Source: Phoenix dactylifera
Lineage: Eukaryota; Streptophyta; Magnoliopsida; Arecales; Arecaceae
Assembly (NCBI RefSeq): GCF_009389715.1
Contig: NW_024067687.1
Coordinates: 1,116,501-1,180,500, forward strand
DNA length: 64,000 bases
Direction: 5' to 3'
Positions 22,225 to 33,716 of the stretch are shown one piece after another (positions within the stretch are counted from its first letter, which is position 1; each line of letters opens with the position of its first letter). A model generated the notes under the pieces. The model searched no databases. It saw only the letters and a list, made by a program, of their open reading frames with translations, and was not told where the DNA came from. Both the position numbers and the translations under genes were made by a program.

Positions 22225-24556
22225 TGTTAGATGTATGCCCTAGAAGCCAATCTGGCTGACATATTATTAATTCTAGGGACATAATTTTGTACTTGACTAT
22301 TTATTATTGAATAAATAAAAGGCATCTTTTCATTCATATTGTTTATGTGTCTATGAATCGTCCAAGAAATTAATAAGATGATGATACATATTCTCAAGAG
22401 TTGAGAATTTGAGCCATGTATCATTGGTGATTAATTTCTAAATGCTCCTGATCAATGGATCATCACGAGGACGGTGATCGATCCGATCAGTGCACAGATC
22501 ACTTTCCTTCTGGATGGACGAGACTTGAGTCCACAGTGTAGGGACACTGAAGTGATAGTGCAGGTGCTTGTTAGAGAACAAGGGTACTGAGCGTGACCAA
22601 GACAAGAAGTCACTTGGATGTCTATCCACTCGTCAGTGACTTGCTTGATGTTGCAGTAGTGTGACTGGTCCTTTGACCTGCGGTGCTTCGGCTACTCACA
22701 GTGAGGTTATTGTAGTTTGACTGCACACATACATGGTCTCTAGCCATATGGGTCCATGCAGTGTAGATTGGCTGCAGTAGGTTCACTGTAGGAGTAGGGT
22801 ATGCACCTATAAGGAATCTATCGACCTTGATAGGAGAGGAGTGATCCTATGTGATTTGTTAGACTGAGTTCTAAGACCTTGGCCAGGGCAGTGATATAAA
22901 GTGGAAAAAGAGTTTTTCACTATCGAACTCAAGTCGAATAAATCTTGACATATGACAGACGATGGGGTTTGACGAGTTGTCCATGACCTCCGTCCTGTAG
23001 GGATCCACGATAGTAGGACTGTATCACATGTTAACTGCACCTAGAGGTTCATCATTCTATTCTGCTGGGTAGCCACTACATGCTGCTAGGTGTCACTGGT
23101 GGATGGTGGGACTTATAGGGATTATCTTGATGATCGATAAACCCTAATGAGTTGAGTTGGAATCGTTCCAACCCATTGAAAGGAGTTTTCAATGATATTG
23201 AGATAGAGATCACAATATATCTCACTACCAGTCAGAATAGAACCTATGGGGTCACACACACTAGAAGTATTGACCGATCCGATGGTTGAAATCGTGATTA
23301 TGAATCACAAGTAATCAATTTGATTGATAAGAAGTTGAAGAAGGAAAGGGAATTAATTAATTGGACTTGAAACAAGAAATCCTACTTCGGGTAGGATACC
23401 CAGAGTTCTAATTGGATTAGGACTGGGAATCCTAGTTGGAGTAGGACTGGGATTCCTACTTGGAATAGAATTCCTCAATCCTAATGAGATTAGGAGTTTT
23501 GAATCAAAATTGGATTCCTACTTGGAGTAGGATTCCTAGAGTCCTAATCGGATTAGGACTTTGGATTCAAATTAGAGTCCTAATTGGATTAGGACTAGAA
23601 TTAAACAAATCCTAATTGGATTAGGATTCCTTAAGTCCTAATTAATTATTAATCTAATGAATCAACATGACTCCTAATTGGATTAGGATTGAAGAGTTCA
23701 AATGAGTCATGGTTCATTCAAGTCCTAATTGGATTAGGACTAGCATAGATTGAACCCAATTTGGCTAATCCTAATTGGATTGGGATGAAACCATAAGAGA
23801 GGCACCTAATCCTCTTTGGAAGAGGATTAGGTTAACCAAGTAAGAAGGACATCAGCCCCTCTTCACTTGGCTAGGGCGACATGAAGAGCTAGGGCCGGCG
23901 CCCCCTTCCTTTGGTAAGTTATCATGGAACTCCTAATTGATAGGAGCTCCAATCCTTATAAAAGGAGGACTAGGGGCCGGCGCCCTAAGGCATTGAAGAA
24001 TCCTCCTCTTGCTGCCGCCACCCTCCCCTCTCCTCCCTTGGTTAGGCCGCAAGCAAGGTGCAAGCAAGTTGAAGCTTGGCGGCATCCCTTCTCCTTCCTC
24101 TTGGCTTCAACGCGTAAGAAAAGAAGAAGGCTGCGAAGGGCTGTGATCTTCTTCCTCTTCTTCATCCTTCTTCTTCCTCCTCTCAAGTGCAATCAAGGGT
24201 TGATTGAAAGAGAGGAGATCAGCCATCAAAAGCTATCTCTGCAAGGGAGCTAGCACCCCGGTGAGATAGAGAGCTTGGATCGGATCCTGCTTCGTGTGGA
24301 TACCCGTAGAGGCCGGACGTTTGAACGGCTTCAAGCGAACCCTCTTCCAAAACCACGAATTCAGATTTGCGGTGATCATCTACCCGCGCAAGGTGAAGAT
24401 TTGATCTTCCTATTAGTTTTAAAAGTTTTAATTCTTACCTAATTACGAAAGGTCTCGAAACAACGTTCATGCGATGAACGTCGAACCCGTGCATGCCGAT
24501 TCCGCTGCCATCTGAAAAATTTTTGAAATATCAGCGGCATGGGCGGGTTCCCAACA
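22225..24556 (+). repeat. 3' LTR of the nested Copia element
   Basis: 2,332 bp, same length as the 5' LTR, with about nine scattered substitutions and no indels by eye. Ends CCCAACA, followed by the target duplication CGTAC. Confidence 0.95.
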
Positions 24557-24561
24557 CGTAC

Positions 24562-25012
24562 GACCTGAGCCGTCACGCGATCGGGTGAATCATTGCATTG
24601 ATGTCGGCGGTGAGGCTGGGGTCAGACTTATCATGGCTGACAGGACTCTGCCGAGCTGATTTGCAGTGGAGAACTGAGGATCCGTAGATGAAAGGAGCCA
24701 CGCGCATTAATTGTTGCGTAGGCCGGAGATTCACATTAATTGTTGCGTGAACTGGGGATTTGCCGGGATCATGTGTAATAAATGCTGGGGCAGTGGCAGG
24801 ATATGGCCCTTGGCCGGACCTCGGAGAGGTACGGCCGCGGCAGGTGGTCGACAAAGACAAGCCTTTGAGGTCGGAAGTCCTCTAGGTCGGATGATCCGGG
24901 ATCGGACGTTCTGGGGTCGGGCGCCGACCTCAGTCGTCCGGGGTCGTCGACTGCGTAGTCTTCCGGTGGCAGGGTTATTATATTACTGGGGGAAAACCGT
25001 ATTCCCCCAACA
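24562..25012 (-). repeat. Left LTR of palindrome, inner part (minus orientation)
   Basis: Continuation of the split LTR; ends at CCCCCAACA (LTR start TGTTGGGGG on the minus strand). Joined to 13973-14358 it would be about 837 bp, versus 887 bp for the right LTR. The difference is mostly one fewer 29-bp unit and absence of a 17-bp duplication (CCAAGGGCCATATCCTG). The polypurine tract of the minus-oriented half follows at about 25013-25022. Confidence 0.85.
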
Positions 25013-25022
25013 CTACCCCCGA

Positions 25023-25777
25023 CTTCCGAGTTCGAGCTGCAGGCTCGGACGTGGGAAGTAGAAGTTGTTATCGTGGTTATCGAGGCCGAAGGGGATCATG
25101 CCCGCACCCCTAAAGCTTCTGTAACGAAGTCCGCGCCTTTTGAACCTTCGAGGTCGCTTCATGTGGTGGATTTATGATGAGGTCCGCGCCCTTAGGCATT
25201 TCGAGGTAGTTATGGCGTGGGCTGCGCCCTTTGGCCCGTCGAGATCGCTTTATACAGCGGATTTATGACGGGGTCTGCACCCTTACGTATCTCGAAGCAG
25301 CCATGATGATGATTACGCCCTTTAGATCTCCGAGATCGCTTTGTACGGCGAGCTCATAACGAGGCTCCCTGGGTCCGATGAGGTGGCGCCTCGACCTTAT
25401 AATCGAAGCCGCCTCCTTAAATAGGCACGCCGTTTCGCGCTTCGAAATGAGCACGTGGCATGATCTGAGGTTGGACGTTTCCGATTTCGTATTGGCGGAA
25501 TAACGATCTGGGAGGCTGGGGTTATCTCGGCGCTCCACGTGTCCCTGAGGCTTATTAAATGAAGGGAGCGGAGGTGATGTCCGCTCGTCTTTTAAGGTTA
25601 TCCGGTTTAGTGGGCCTATGATGAGGCCATGAGATCCGATGGGACGGCGCCTCGATTGCGTACCCGGGATATTGATCCGGAGTGAATGCGGTGCTTCGGG
25701 TTCCGAGGTCGACACCTGGCGCAATCTGGACGGGGGATGGAAACTAAGCCCGCCAATCCGGGCCGTCAGGAGGGTCT
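25023..25777. other. Spacer between left LTR and the antisense-gene promoter
   Basis: Non-coding, with two or three degenerate copies of a ~100-bp theme (GATCGCTTTATA..CGGATTTATGA..GGGTCTGC..CCCTTACG). Mirrored at 41540-42303 and diverged at 55377-56049. No credible gene. Confidence 0.5.
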
Positions 25778-25784
25778 ATATAAC
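25778..25784 (+). promoter_or_regulatory. TATA-like box of the opposite-strand gene, left copy
   Basis: TATATAA in the context GGTCTATATAACCCCTCGAG, 211 bp upstream of the ATG at 25995. The same element is present on the minus strand at 41532-41539 and 55369-55376 (TATATAAACCCC), upstream of the other two copies. This supports a dedicated promoter firing against gag-pol. Confidence 0.55.
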
Positions 25785-25994
25785 CCCTCGAGTCTGCCCT
25801 AATAGTCCTATTTGGTCGCCCTTTGCTTTTGCCGTCCCTACCTCCATTCTCTCTCCCAACGATACTTTGCCGACAGTCCCCGGAGCGATTTCCGGCGACT
25901 CTTTCCGTAGGTTCTTGCCCCGTGTTATTTAGGGTTTTCCTTCTTCTCCTACCTACTCCTCTCATCTTTTAGTTTACTTCAATTTTCTGAAAAA

Positions 25995-28093
25995 ATGGGT
26001 CTTGGTCCGGAGGAGGTAGGGTCAGGCTTATCGAGGGAGGAGCTGGAGTTAATCTGCTCCCGATTCTTCTTCCAGCCCGGGTTTCGTCTCGAAACTGCAG
26101 GGCCGGAAGATAGGGTGACGCGGCCGCCCCCAGGTCGGATCGCGATCTACCGCGAGACGCTCTGGGCCGGCCTGCGGTTCCCTGTCCATGAATTCGTGAA
26201 CAACTTGCTGGTGGAGTATCAACTCGTCCCAGCACAGCTTGCTCCGAATTCGTGGAGAACCATCATCGGGTTCTTGTCTTTGTGCCTCGCGCACGGGATT
26301 CCGATCTCGGTGAGCATTTTCCGCCGGTGTTTTTTATTAAAGAAAAACCCGGCGGATGCAGAGTGGCTATACTTCGCCTTTCGGGGCGGTATGTCACTCT
26401 TTCAGGGCGCCCCTTCCTCTATTCATGAGTGGAAGGGGAAATTTTTCTTTCTTGCTTCCGAGGCGCCGTGGGGGTTCAACCCGAGGTGGGGGCACCCTCG
26501 GTTGAAGGCTCTCAACAGGCTCTCCGATCCCTCGGGGAGGGAGCTGAGGGTCCTGGACTCCCTACGGGCCCTCGGGAAGGGATTCGACCTAACTGAGCTC
26601 CTACGAGAGGGCGCTTTGGCGAGCGTGGGCTTGAGCTCGGCGCGCCTCGGGGGTAAGAATAGTTGCCTCGTCCCGTTTTTATCTATTTCTTCTTTTCGCT
26701 AACACTGGTCTGACACTTGAAAAATTTTTTGGTTTCATATATTCCCCACATGCCGACCAGCAACACTTCCCTCTTCTCCCGAATAAAGAGGCGAGAGGCC
26801 GAGGCCGGGGGGGCTGTTCCCCAGCCTCGGAAGAAATCGAAGACGGCCGGTGCTTCTACATTGGTCGGGACGAGAGGCCCAGAGGCGGGGGCCCCTGCAG
26901 CCGACCAGGGGCGGAGGTCGGCCGTCGATGATGCGGGGTCGGCGCCCCCGCCTTGTCCTGCCCCCGTCTCCCAACGGGGGCCAGCTGTGACGCTGGCGCG
27001 GGGGTCGGGGTCCGAGCTGAGAAGAGGCCCCGAGGTCCCCAACTCGGGGGAGCCGAGCCCTTCGAGGGGGTCGAGGAAGGAATTGGGCGAGCCGGGGTCC
27101 CCGCTCCTTGAGGATAGCTAGGCTTTCCATGATGCCGACGTGGCACGCGCCATCTTTCGGCGCGTAATGCTTCCAGCAGACCGGGCCGAGTTCCGGAGGC
27201 AGTCGCTGAAAGAAATCGTCGACGGTACCTACCGTAATACCGCTCGGGTAAGCAGTTCTTCTAGTTTTCCTTAAGCTATTGGCGCATATGCTATGTTTTT
27301 CAACTCGTAATCGCTTTCTCTCTTGCAGCACATTCACGAGCTCGACACCCTGGTGTATATTGCCCAGGAGTGCCAAGAAGAAACTCGGCGATTCAGCCGG
27401 CAATTGGAGCCGGCCAAGAAGAGAAACGCCGAGCTGGAGGCGGCGCTGGCCGAGGCCGAGGCGCGAAGGGAAGCCACCGAGGCCGGGCGACTCGCCATGG
27501 TCGAGGTGCTCGAGGAGGAGAGGGCCGCCCATTCACTGGCGAAGTCGGCCCTGCGTGCCTCGGAGGCGCGCTTGGGAGAGGTCCAGTCCGAGGCCGGGGT
27601 CTTCCGCCTCAAGATCGAGCAGCTCGAGGCCCGGGAGAAGAGGGCGCTCGAGCGGGCTGAGAACGCCGTGGAACTCTTCAAGGGGTCAGAAGAGTTTCGC
27701 GATATGTTAGAGGAGGAGACTGTGGACGGGTTCCTCCGGGGCTTTGACAACTTCCGGAAGCAGATGGCCCGGATATGTCCCCAGTTCGACCTCTCGACGG
27801 TCCGTCCGAGGATGAGGTTCGGGTACGGCCCCGACGACGACGACGACGATATCCCCGCTGCCCTCGTGTCTGAGGAGGACCTTGCTGAGGTCGAAGCCGA
27901 GGTAGCTGAACCGGCGAGGGCGGAGGCCATACCTCGTGAAACCAGCGAGGTTGTTCCCGCGGCGCCAGCCGAGGCCCCCGCCGCAGACCCTGAGCCCGCG
28001 CGCACTGCAGACCCTGAGCCCGCGCCTACTGAAGACCCGCAGGTCATTCCTGTAGACGACGAGGGTGATGCTAATGAAGCCGCCGCCTCTTAG
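25995..28093 (+). pseudogene. Opposite-strand Tat accessory gene (PF04195-like), left copy, disabled
   Basis: Same three-exon gene as the intact copy at 39201-41320. Exons: 25995-26652 (658 nt), 26739-27247 (509 nt), 27329-28093 (765 nt). Intron 1 has donor GTAAG, but its acceptor is mutated (TTTCAT where the other copies have TTTCAG). Exon 2 has a nonsense TAG at 27119-27121 where the right copy has TCG. Exon 3 lacks 21 bp (seven residues in the coiled-coil part). Exon 1 encodes the domain recalled as plant 'putative gypsy type transposon' (GLRFPVHEFV, PNSWRTIIGFLSLC). It is oriented opposite to pol of its arm. Disabled relative to its mirror copy. Confidence 0.8.
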
Positions 28094-29139
28094 GACTTCG
28101 GTTTTTTCTCTGTTCATTGTAAACGAGGTCGGCCTACAACTTTGTAAAAGGCCGGCCTCTAGTTTTGTACTTAGCCTTTTGGCGTTTCATCAATGAAAGC
28201 TTTTTCTTTCACTTCTACATTTATTCTTCTTCTCTGTCTTTTTCACTCGCAAACGAGGTCGGTACTTCTGCCGACTCTCGACTTCGTATCCGAGCCTTCG
28301 GATAATATTAATAAAGACATGTTCTTTGGCTATGTCTTACCTTTCTTCTGGTGTGTATAAGTGTCCGAACTCTGATTACGCTAGCTAGGGGGGGGCTCCG
28401 AGCTTAGACTTGAGGAAATTTCACCAAGTCTTGTAGCTCGGATTCGTAGGTCGCAGAGGTTGCCAAGTTTGGCTTTTAGGTTCTCATGGCACCGGGTTCG
28501 GGCTTCGGGCCCCCAAGTGGGGCCGCGCTAGACCTACATAGGTCGCCACCGAGGTGCTCGGCCAAGCTTTTGAGCCTGGCTCTTGGGGCGCAGGCCCGTA
28601 AGAAAGTTGTCCCCCAAAGGGGAGCTTAGGCCAATAGTCACATCGTCGCCAGGTTTTCCATAGTCATTGCCCTCGGACTCTGCCGAGATTCAGGCAAGCG
28701 GGGTTGGGGCCTGTAAGGAACACCTCGGCCTTTGAGGTTATCTTCACAGGTTGACATCGGAGTCTGGGCATGGGGGCTGAATTTGGCCCTTGCCCATAAG
28801 GGTTTATATGACTTGTGGTGGAGATCGTCGGTAGACGAAGCATGCACAAGGTCAACGGGAGATTAATCTTACACCGACTTGTAGAAGCAATCCGACCTTG
28901 GCCAGATTAAGGTCCCGATTTCAATCGGGGTTTCACTGTCAATACGTAGATAAATATAACAAGGCGAGCATCAAATAGGATGTACCTTTTGTGTCTCCAA
29001 AATTGCGCCCTCGTATCAGAGTAGGTGGCCTTATCTTCTCGCCAACTTTCGGAGTCATTCTTTGACTTTTGAGGAGCTCGGGCTTCTCATGAGCCCTATG
29101 GCGCCCGCCGAGGTTGAGGGTGTTTGGGGATGCTCCATC
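28094..29139. other. 3' flank of the left antisense gene
   Basis: Contains the probable 3' UTR (AATGAAA near 28192, AATAAA at 28310-28315), then GC-rich non-coding sequence mirrored at 38190-39200. No separate gene recognised. Confidence 0.5.
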
Positions 29140-30145
29140 AATCTGCGACTCTTCCCGAGGTCGAGGAAGTTTGGGACTCTACGGTCGAACCTCGGGGCAT
29201 CCGATCTTAGTCAGGAGGTCGTGCGCCAGGTCGATGGGTCTGGGAACGTGCTATCGACCTGCGACGCTTCCCGAGGTCGAGGAAGTTTGGGACTCTACGG
29301 TCGACCCTCGGGGCATCTCGACCTTAGTCGAAGGATCGTGCGCCAGGTCGGTGGGTCTGGGAACGCGCTACCGACCTGCGACGCTTCCCGAGGTCGAGGG
29401 AGTTTGGGACTCTACGGTCGACCCTCGGGGCATCCTGACCTTAGTCGAGGGATCGTGCGCCAGGTCGGTGGGTCTGGGAACGCGCTACCGACCTGCGACG
29501 CTTTCCGAGGTCGAGGGAGTTTGGGACTCTACGGTCGACCCTCGGGGCATTCCGACCTTAGTCGAGGGATCGTGCGCCAGGTCGGTGGGTCTGGGAACGC
29601 GCTACCAACCTGCGACGCTTCCCGAGGTCGAGGGAGTTTGGGACTCTACGGTCGACCCTCGGGGCATCCCGACCTTAGTCGAGGAATCGTGCGCCAGGTC
29701 GGTGGGTCTGGAAACGCGCTACCGACCTGCGACGCTTCCCGAGGTCGAGGGAGTTTGGGACTCTACGGTCGACCCTCAGGGCATCCCGACCTTAGTCGAG
29801 GGATCGTGCGCCAGGTCGGTGGGTCTGGGAACGCGCTACCGACCTGCGACGCTTCCCGAGGTCGAGGGAGTTTGGGACTCTACGGTCGACCCTCGGGGCA
29901 TCCCGACCTTAGTCGAGGGATCGTGCGCCAGGTCAGTGGGTCTGGGAACGCGCTACCGACCTGCGACGCTTTCCGAGGTCGAGGGAGTTTGGGACTCTAC
30001 GGTCGACCCTCGGGGCATCCCGACCTTAGTCGAGGGATCGTGCGCCAGGTCGATGCTCCGCTGTCCTGCAATACTTCCCGAGGTCAAGGGAGTTTGGAAC
30101 TCTATGGTCGAGCCTCGAGGCATCCCGACCTTGGCCGAGGAATCT
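29140..30145. repeat. Tandem array of 117-bp units, left arm
   Basis: About seven near-identical and two diverged units of 117 bp (core GGGACTCTACGGTCGACCCT, GCGCTACCGACCTGCGACGC). Because 117 is divisible by three, the array stays open in more than one frame, giving 39-residue repeats that look protein-like; I regard them as non-coding. It sits between pol and the opposite-strand gene, the hypervariable region known from Tat elements. Confidence 0.9.
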
Positions 30146-30261
30146 GAGGATCACAAACGACCCAAGGTTAGAAGAGATAACTGTAATTATTGGAATGGTC
30201 GGATCATATGTAAAAAGGAGACCGAATCCGTGTTTTTGATTGTCTTGAACCCCTAGGGGTC

Positions 30262-33200
30262 TCATTGGTAGTACATTCGTAGATTCTCGGAATTCCAGCT
30301 TCGCGGAATGGGGGTCCCTTCGAGGGATTTCGGCTTGTATGCTCCAGGTCGTTGTACTCGGGCGATTTGATACGGCCCTTCCCAATTCGGGGCGAGCTTT
30401 CCCTGCTCAGTTGGCTGAGAGGCCTCGGCCCTCCTGAGGACGAGGTCCCCTACTTTGAAGAGCTTGGGCTTGACCCGAGAGTTGTCGTATTGAGCCGTTT
30501 TCTGTTGGTATCTTGCCATACGGACCCGGGCGACCTCTCGTGTCTCTTCGACGAGATCCAGGTTGTTTCTGAGCCGAGAAGAGTTGGAGTCAGGATCATA
30601 ATGCTCCACTCTTGGGGAAGGGAGGCCGATTTCCAGTGGGATGACAGCCTCCGTGCCGTATGCCAGGTTGAAGGGGGTCTCGCCGGTGGGCAATCGGAAC
30701 GTAGTCCGATAAGCCCAGAGGACGTTGTACAGGTCCTCAACCCATTGTCCTTTGGATCGGTCAAGCCTGGCCTTGAGTCCCTGCAAAATAGTACGATTTG
30801 TTACCTCAGTTTCCCCGTTTGTCTGGGGATGGGCGACCGAGGTGAAGCGGTGGTCGATGCCGAGCTCAGGGCAAAATTCTCTGAAGTGGACGTTGTCGAG
30901 CTGCCGGCCATTGTCGGATATAAGGATACGGGGGAGTCCGAATCTACAGATAATGGACTTCCACACGAAGTCCCGCATCTTATGCTCGGTGATCCGAGCC
31001 ACAGGTTCAGCTTCGACCCACTTGGTGAAGTAGTCGATGGAGACGACCAGAAATTTTCTTTGTCCGGTTGCCAGAGGGAAGGGTCCCAGAATGTCGATTT
31101 CCCACTGGGCAAACGGCCAGGGGGCGGTGATTGAGGTCAGCAGGGCCGAAGGTCGGCGTTGGATGTTGGCGTTCCGCTGGCACCGGTCGCACCTCCGAAC
31201 GAAGTCCGTCGCATCCTTCTGGAGGGTGGGCCAGTAATATCCTTGTCGCAGGATCTTATGGGCTAACGACCGACCTCCCAGGTGGTTTCCGCAAATTCCT
31301 TCATGGACCTCTCGGAGGGCATAGTCCGCCTCAGAGGGGCGGAGACATCTGAGGAGGGGAGAAGTGAATGATCGACGATAAAGCCTATTTTCGTATAGGA
31401 CATACCGTGGAGCTTGACGCCTGATCCGGCGAGCCTCAATCTCATCTTGAGGGAGGGTTCCGTCCCGGAGATAACGGACGAGCCCGTCGATCCAGCTCGG
31501 CTCGAAGTCGATGCACATGGTGGGTTCGGGTTCCTCCGTGCTGGGTGTCCGAAGATATTCGAGCGTCGTCTCCTTAGAAAGCTCGCTCATGCGGGAGGTC
31601 GCTAGCTTGGATAACAGGTCCGCCCTGAGATTCTCCGCTCTGGGAATGTGCTGGATGTTGAAAGAGCCTAGGGCGGACGTAAGTTCCCGCACTTTTTGAA
31701 GATACTTTTGCATTGATGGCTCTTTCGCTTCAAAGTCCCCCTGGACTTGGCTCACTATCAGCTGGGAATCGCTGAAGGCCTTCAAATCTTCCACTTTCAG
31801 TTCTTTCGCCAATTTAAGCCCAGCAATAAGCGCCTCGTACTCCGCCTCGTTGTTTGAGGCCAGGAACTCGAGGCGGAAGGCTTGCTCGGCCACCACTCCG
31901 TCTGGGCTGGTGAGGATTAATCCAGCCCCGCTACCCCCCGAAGCTGAAGACCCGTCCGAATATAGAACCCACGGTTGCTTCGGGGTTCCGTCCATAGGCG
32001 CAGATGGTGGCTCAGGGTCGTCCAGCAAGGTACATTCCACAAGGAAGTCGGCGAGAACTTGAGCTTTGATGGCCGGCCTGGGCCGATATTCGAGGTCGAA
32101 TTCCCCGAGCTCTACCGCCCACTTGGCGATCCTCCCTGCACGATCCGACCTCTGCAATATTTGCTTCATAGGCTGGTCGGTCAGTATGACTATTGTATGT
32201 GCTTGAAAATAAGGGCGGAGTCTCCGAGCCGAGATGATAAGGGCAAAAATTGTCTTCTCAAGTTTAGAATATCGGGTCTCAGGATCCCTGAGGACCCGGC
32301 TGATGTAGTAGACTGGCTTTTGGAGCTTGTCCTCTTCCCGGACCAGGACTGAGCTTACTGCGGTCGGGGAAACGGCCAAGTATAAGTAGAGGACCTCGCC
32401 CTGCTGAGGCTTGGTGAGCAGCGGGGGAGAGGCCAGAAGGCGTCTGAGCTCTTCAAAGGCCCGTTGGCATTCTTCTGACCACAGAAAGTCCTTTGGCCGC
32501 TTAAGGATCTTGAAGAAGGGGAGACAGCGCTCGGCCGATCGGGAGACGAACCTCCCCAAGGCGGCGACCCGTCCAGTGAGTCGCTGCACTTCTTTGACTG
32601 TCTTTGGGGGCGTCATCTCCTGCAGTGCCCGGATTTTCTCGGGGTTGGCTTCAACTCCACGCTGGGTCACTATGAAGCCCAGGAATTTGCCAGAGGTGAC
32701 TCCGAAGGCGCATTTTGCTGGGTTGAGTTTTATTTGGTACCTCCTGAGCTTGGAGAATGTTTCGTTGAGATCGGCCACATGGTGCTCCGCCACTTGGCTT
32801 TTCACCAGCATGTCGTCCACGTAGACCTCCATATTTCGGCCGATCTGGTCCTCAAATATTTGGCTGACCAGCCTCTGATACATGGCTCCAGCATTCTTCA
32901 AACCAAAAGGCATCACTTTGTAGCAATAGGTGCCCTTATCGGTGATGAAGGCCGTCTTCTCCTCGTCTTCTGGCGCCATCCGGATCTAATTGTATCCGGA
33001 GAAGGCGTCCATGAATGTCAGCAGTTGATGTCCTGAGGTAGAATCCACGAGCTGGTCGATACTTGGGAGGGGGAAGCTATCCTTCGGGCAGGCCTTGTTC
33101 AGGTCAGTGTAGTCCACGCACATGCGCCATTTCCCATTGGCCTTCTTTACAAGGACTATGTTGGCGAGCCAATCTGGGTAGGAGACCTCCCGGATGAAGC

Positions 33201-33450
33201 CGGCTTTGAGGAGTTTGTCTACCTCCTCGGCTGCGGCCCGTTGTCGTTCCGGGGCGGAGCCCCTCTTTTTCTGCTTCACAGGTCGGCTGGTTGGCTTCAC
33301 CTGGAGTCGATGGACTATGACCTCAGGGTCAATTCCTGGTACGTCAGCGGGCGACCAGGCGAAGACATCAGCATTGTCCCGCAGGAAGCTGATGAGGTGA
33401 CCCCTCTCGCGGACGCCAAGGCCGGAGCCGACCTGCACAGTTAGCTCGGG
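30262..33450 (-). pseudogene. Tat gypsy pol (RT-RNase H-integrase), left arm
   Basis: Minus strand. Segment 33450-32986 holds the N-terminal RT region (FPELTVQVGSGLG, VDYTDLNKACPKDSFPLPSI). It is cut by a nonsense TAG at about 32986-32988, where the mirror arm has CAG (GYNQIR). After it, 32979-30262 is open for 905 codons: YVDDMLVKS, RNase H (YSDGSSASGGSGAGL), integrase HHCC (HEGICGNHLGG..CDRCQRN) and DDE core (IDILGPF, SDNGRQ, NGETEVTN), ending RMYYQ. The integrase reads WEIDILG where the other copies have WGIDILG. Protease and nearly all of gag are deleted. Non-autonomous. Confidence 0.85.
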
Positions 33451-33460
33451 AAAAATTTTT

Positions 33461-33716
33461 CGTTGGTAAGGCCTCCTCACGCCGCAGGCCTTGAACGGCA
33501 GCCGCCAGGGCCTGGACTTGCTGCACCAGGGCATTGAATTGCTCCGGCTGGACCTGAGGAACCGGGTCAGCCGGAGTAGGTGAATTTTGGACGGAATGTC
33601 CAGGACTCTCCGGCTCAGGCAACGGGTCCCTCGTTACCCATAGAAACTCTGGACGCAAGGGATAATCCCTGGAAGAAGCAAGTAGAGCCTGGTGAGCTGC
33701 TTGTTCAAGTTCCCCT
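33461..33716. other. Centre of the palindrome: gag remnant next to protease-RT linker
   Basis: 33461-33612 on the minus strand is the start of gag (SPTPADPVPQVQPEQFNALV, LRREEALPT), fused directly to the RT region at an ACG shared by both sides of the junction. From about 33613 the plus strand begins in the protease-RT linker of the right arm (GPSLPIETLDARDN). The two arms therefore have different inner ends and the structure is not a simple mirror at its centre. Confidence 0.75.

Larger units (their letters stand above)
14359..24556 (+). mobile_element. Full-length Copia LTR retrotransposon inserted in the left LTR
   Basis: A 10,198-bp element with terminal TG..CA, flanked by a perfect 5-bp target-site duplication CGTAC (14354-14358 and 24557-24561). 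The undisturbed equivalent site is visible in the right LTR (GGTCGTACGACG near 42800). LTRs are both 2,332 bp and differ at about 9 positions by my count (about 0.4%), implying a young insertion, roughly 0.15 million years if 1.3e-8 substitutions per site per year applies. It has a Met-tRNA primer site, a polypurine tract, and one gag-pol reading frame broken by two single-base deletions. The lesions probably occurred after insertion or were carried in by helper-dependent copying. Confidence 0.95.

Noticed and set aside
27334-28047. 237-codon Ser/Ala-rich frame opposite exon 3 of the left antisense gene
   Set aside because: Complement of the Ala/Glu/Arg coiled coil; low complexity only, and no conserved start in the third copy.
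29062-30256. Long overlapping open frames (361 and 380 codons) with 39-residue repeats
   Set aside because: They are the 117-bp tandem array read in two frames. The unit length is divisible by three, so frames stay open by arithmetic. In the complete element the 280-bp period breaks this. The same applies to 36923-38306 and 50511-51941.
30352-32824. Plus-strand frames of 60-260 codons inside the left pol
   Set aside because: Shadows of the minus-strand pol; GC-rich codons leave the complementary frames open. The same holds for minus-strand frames at 34144-36827 and around 45-50 kb.
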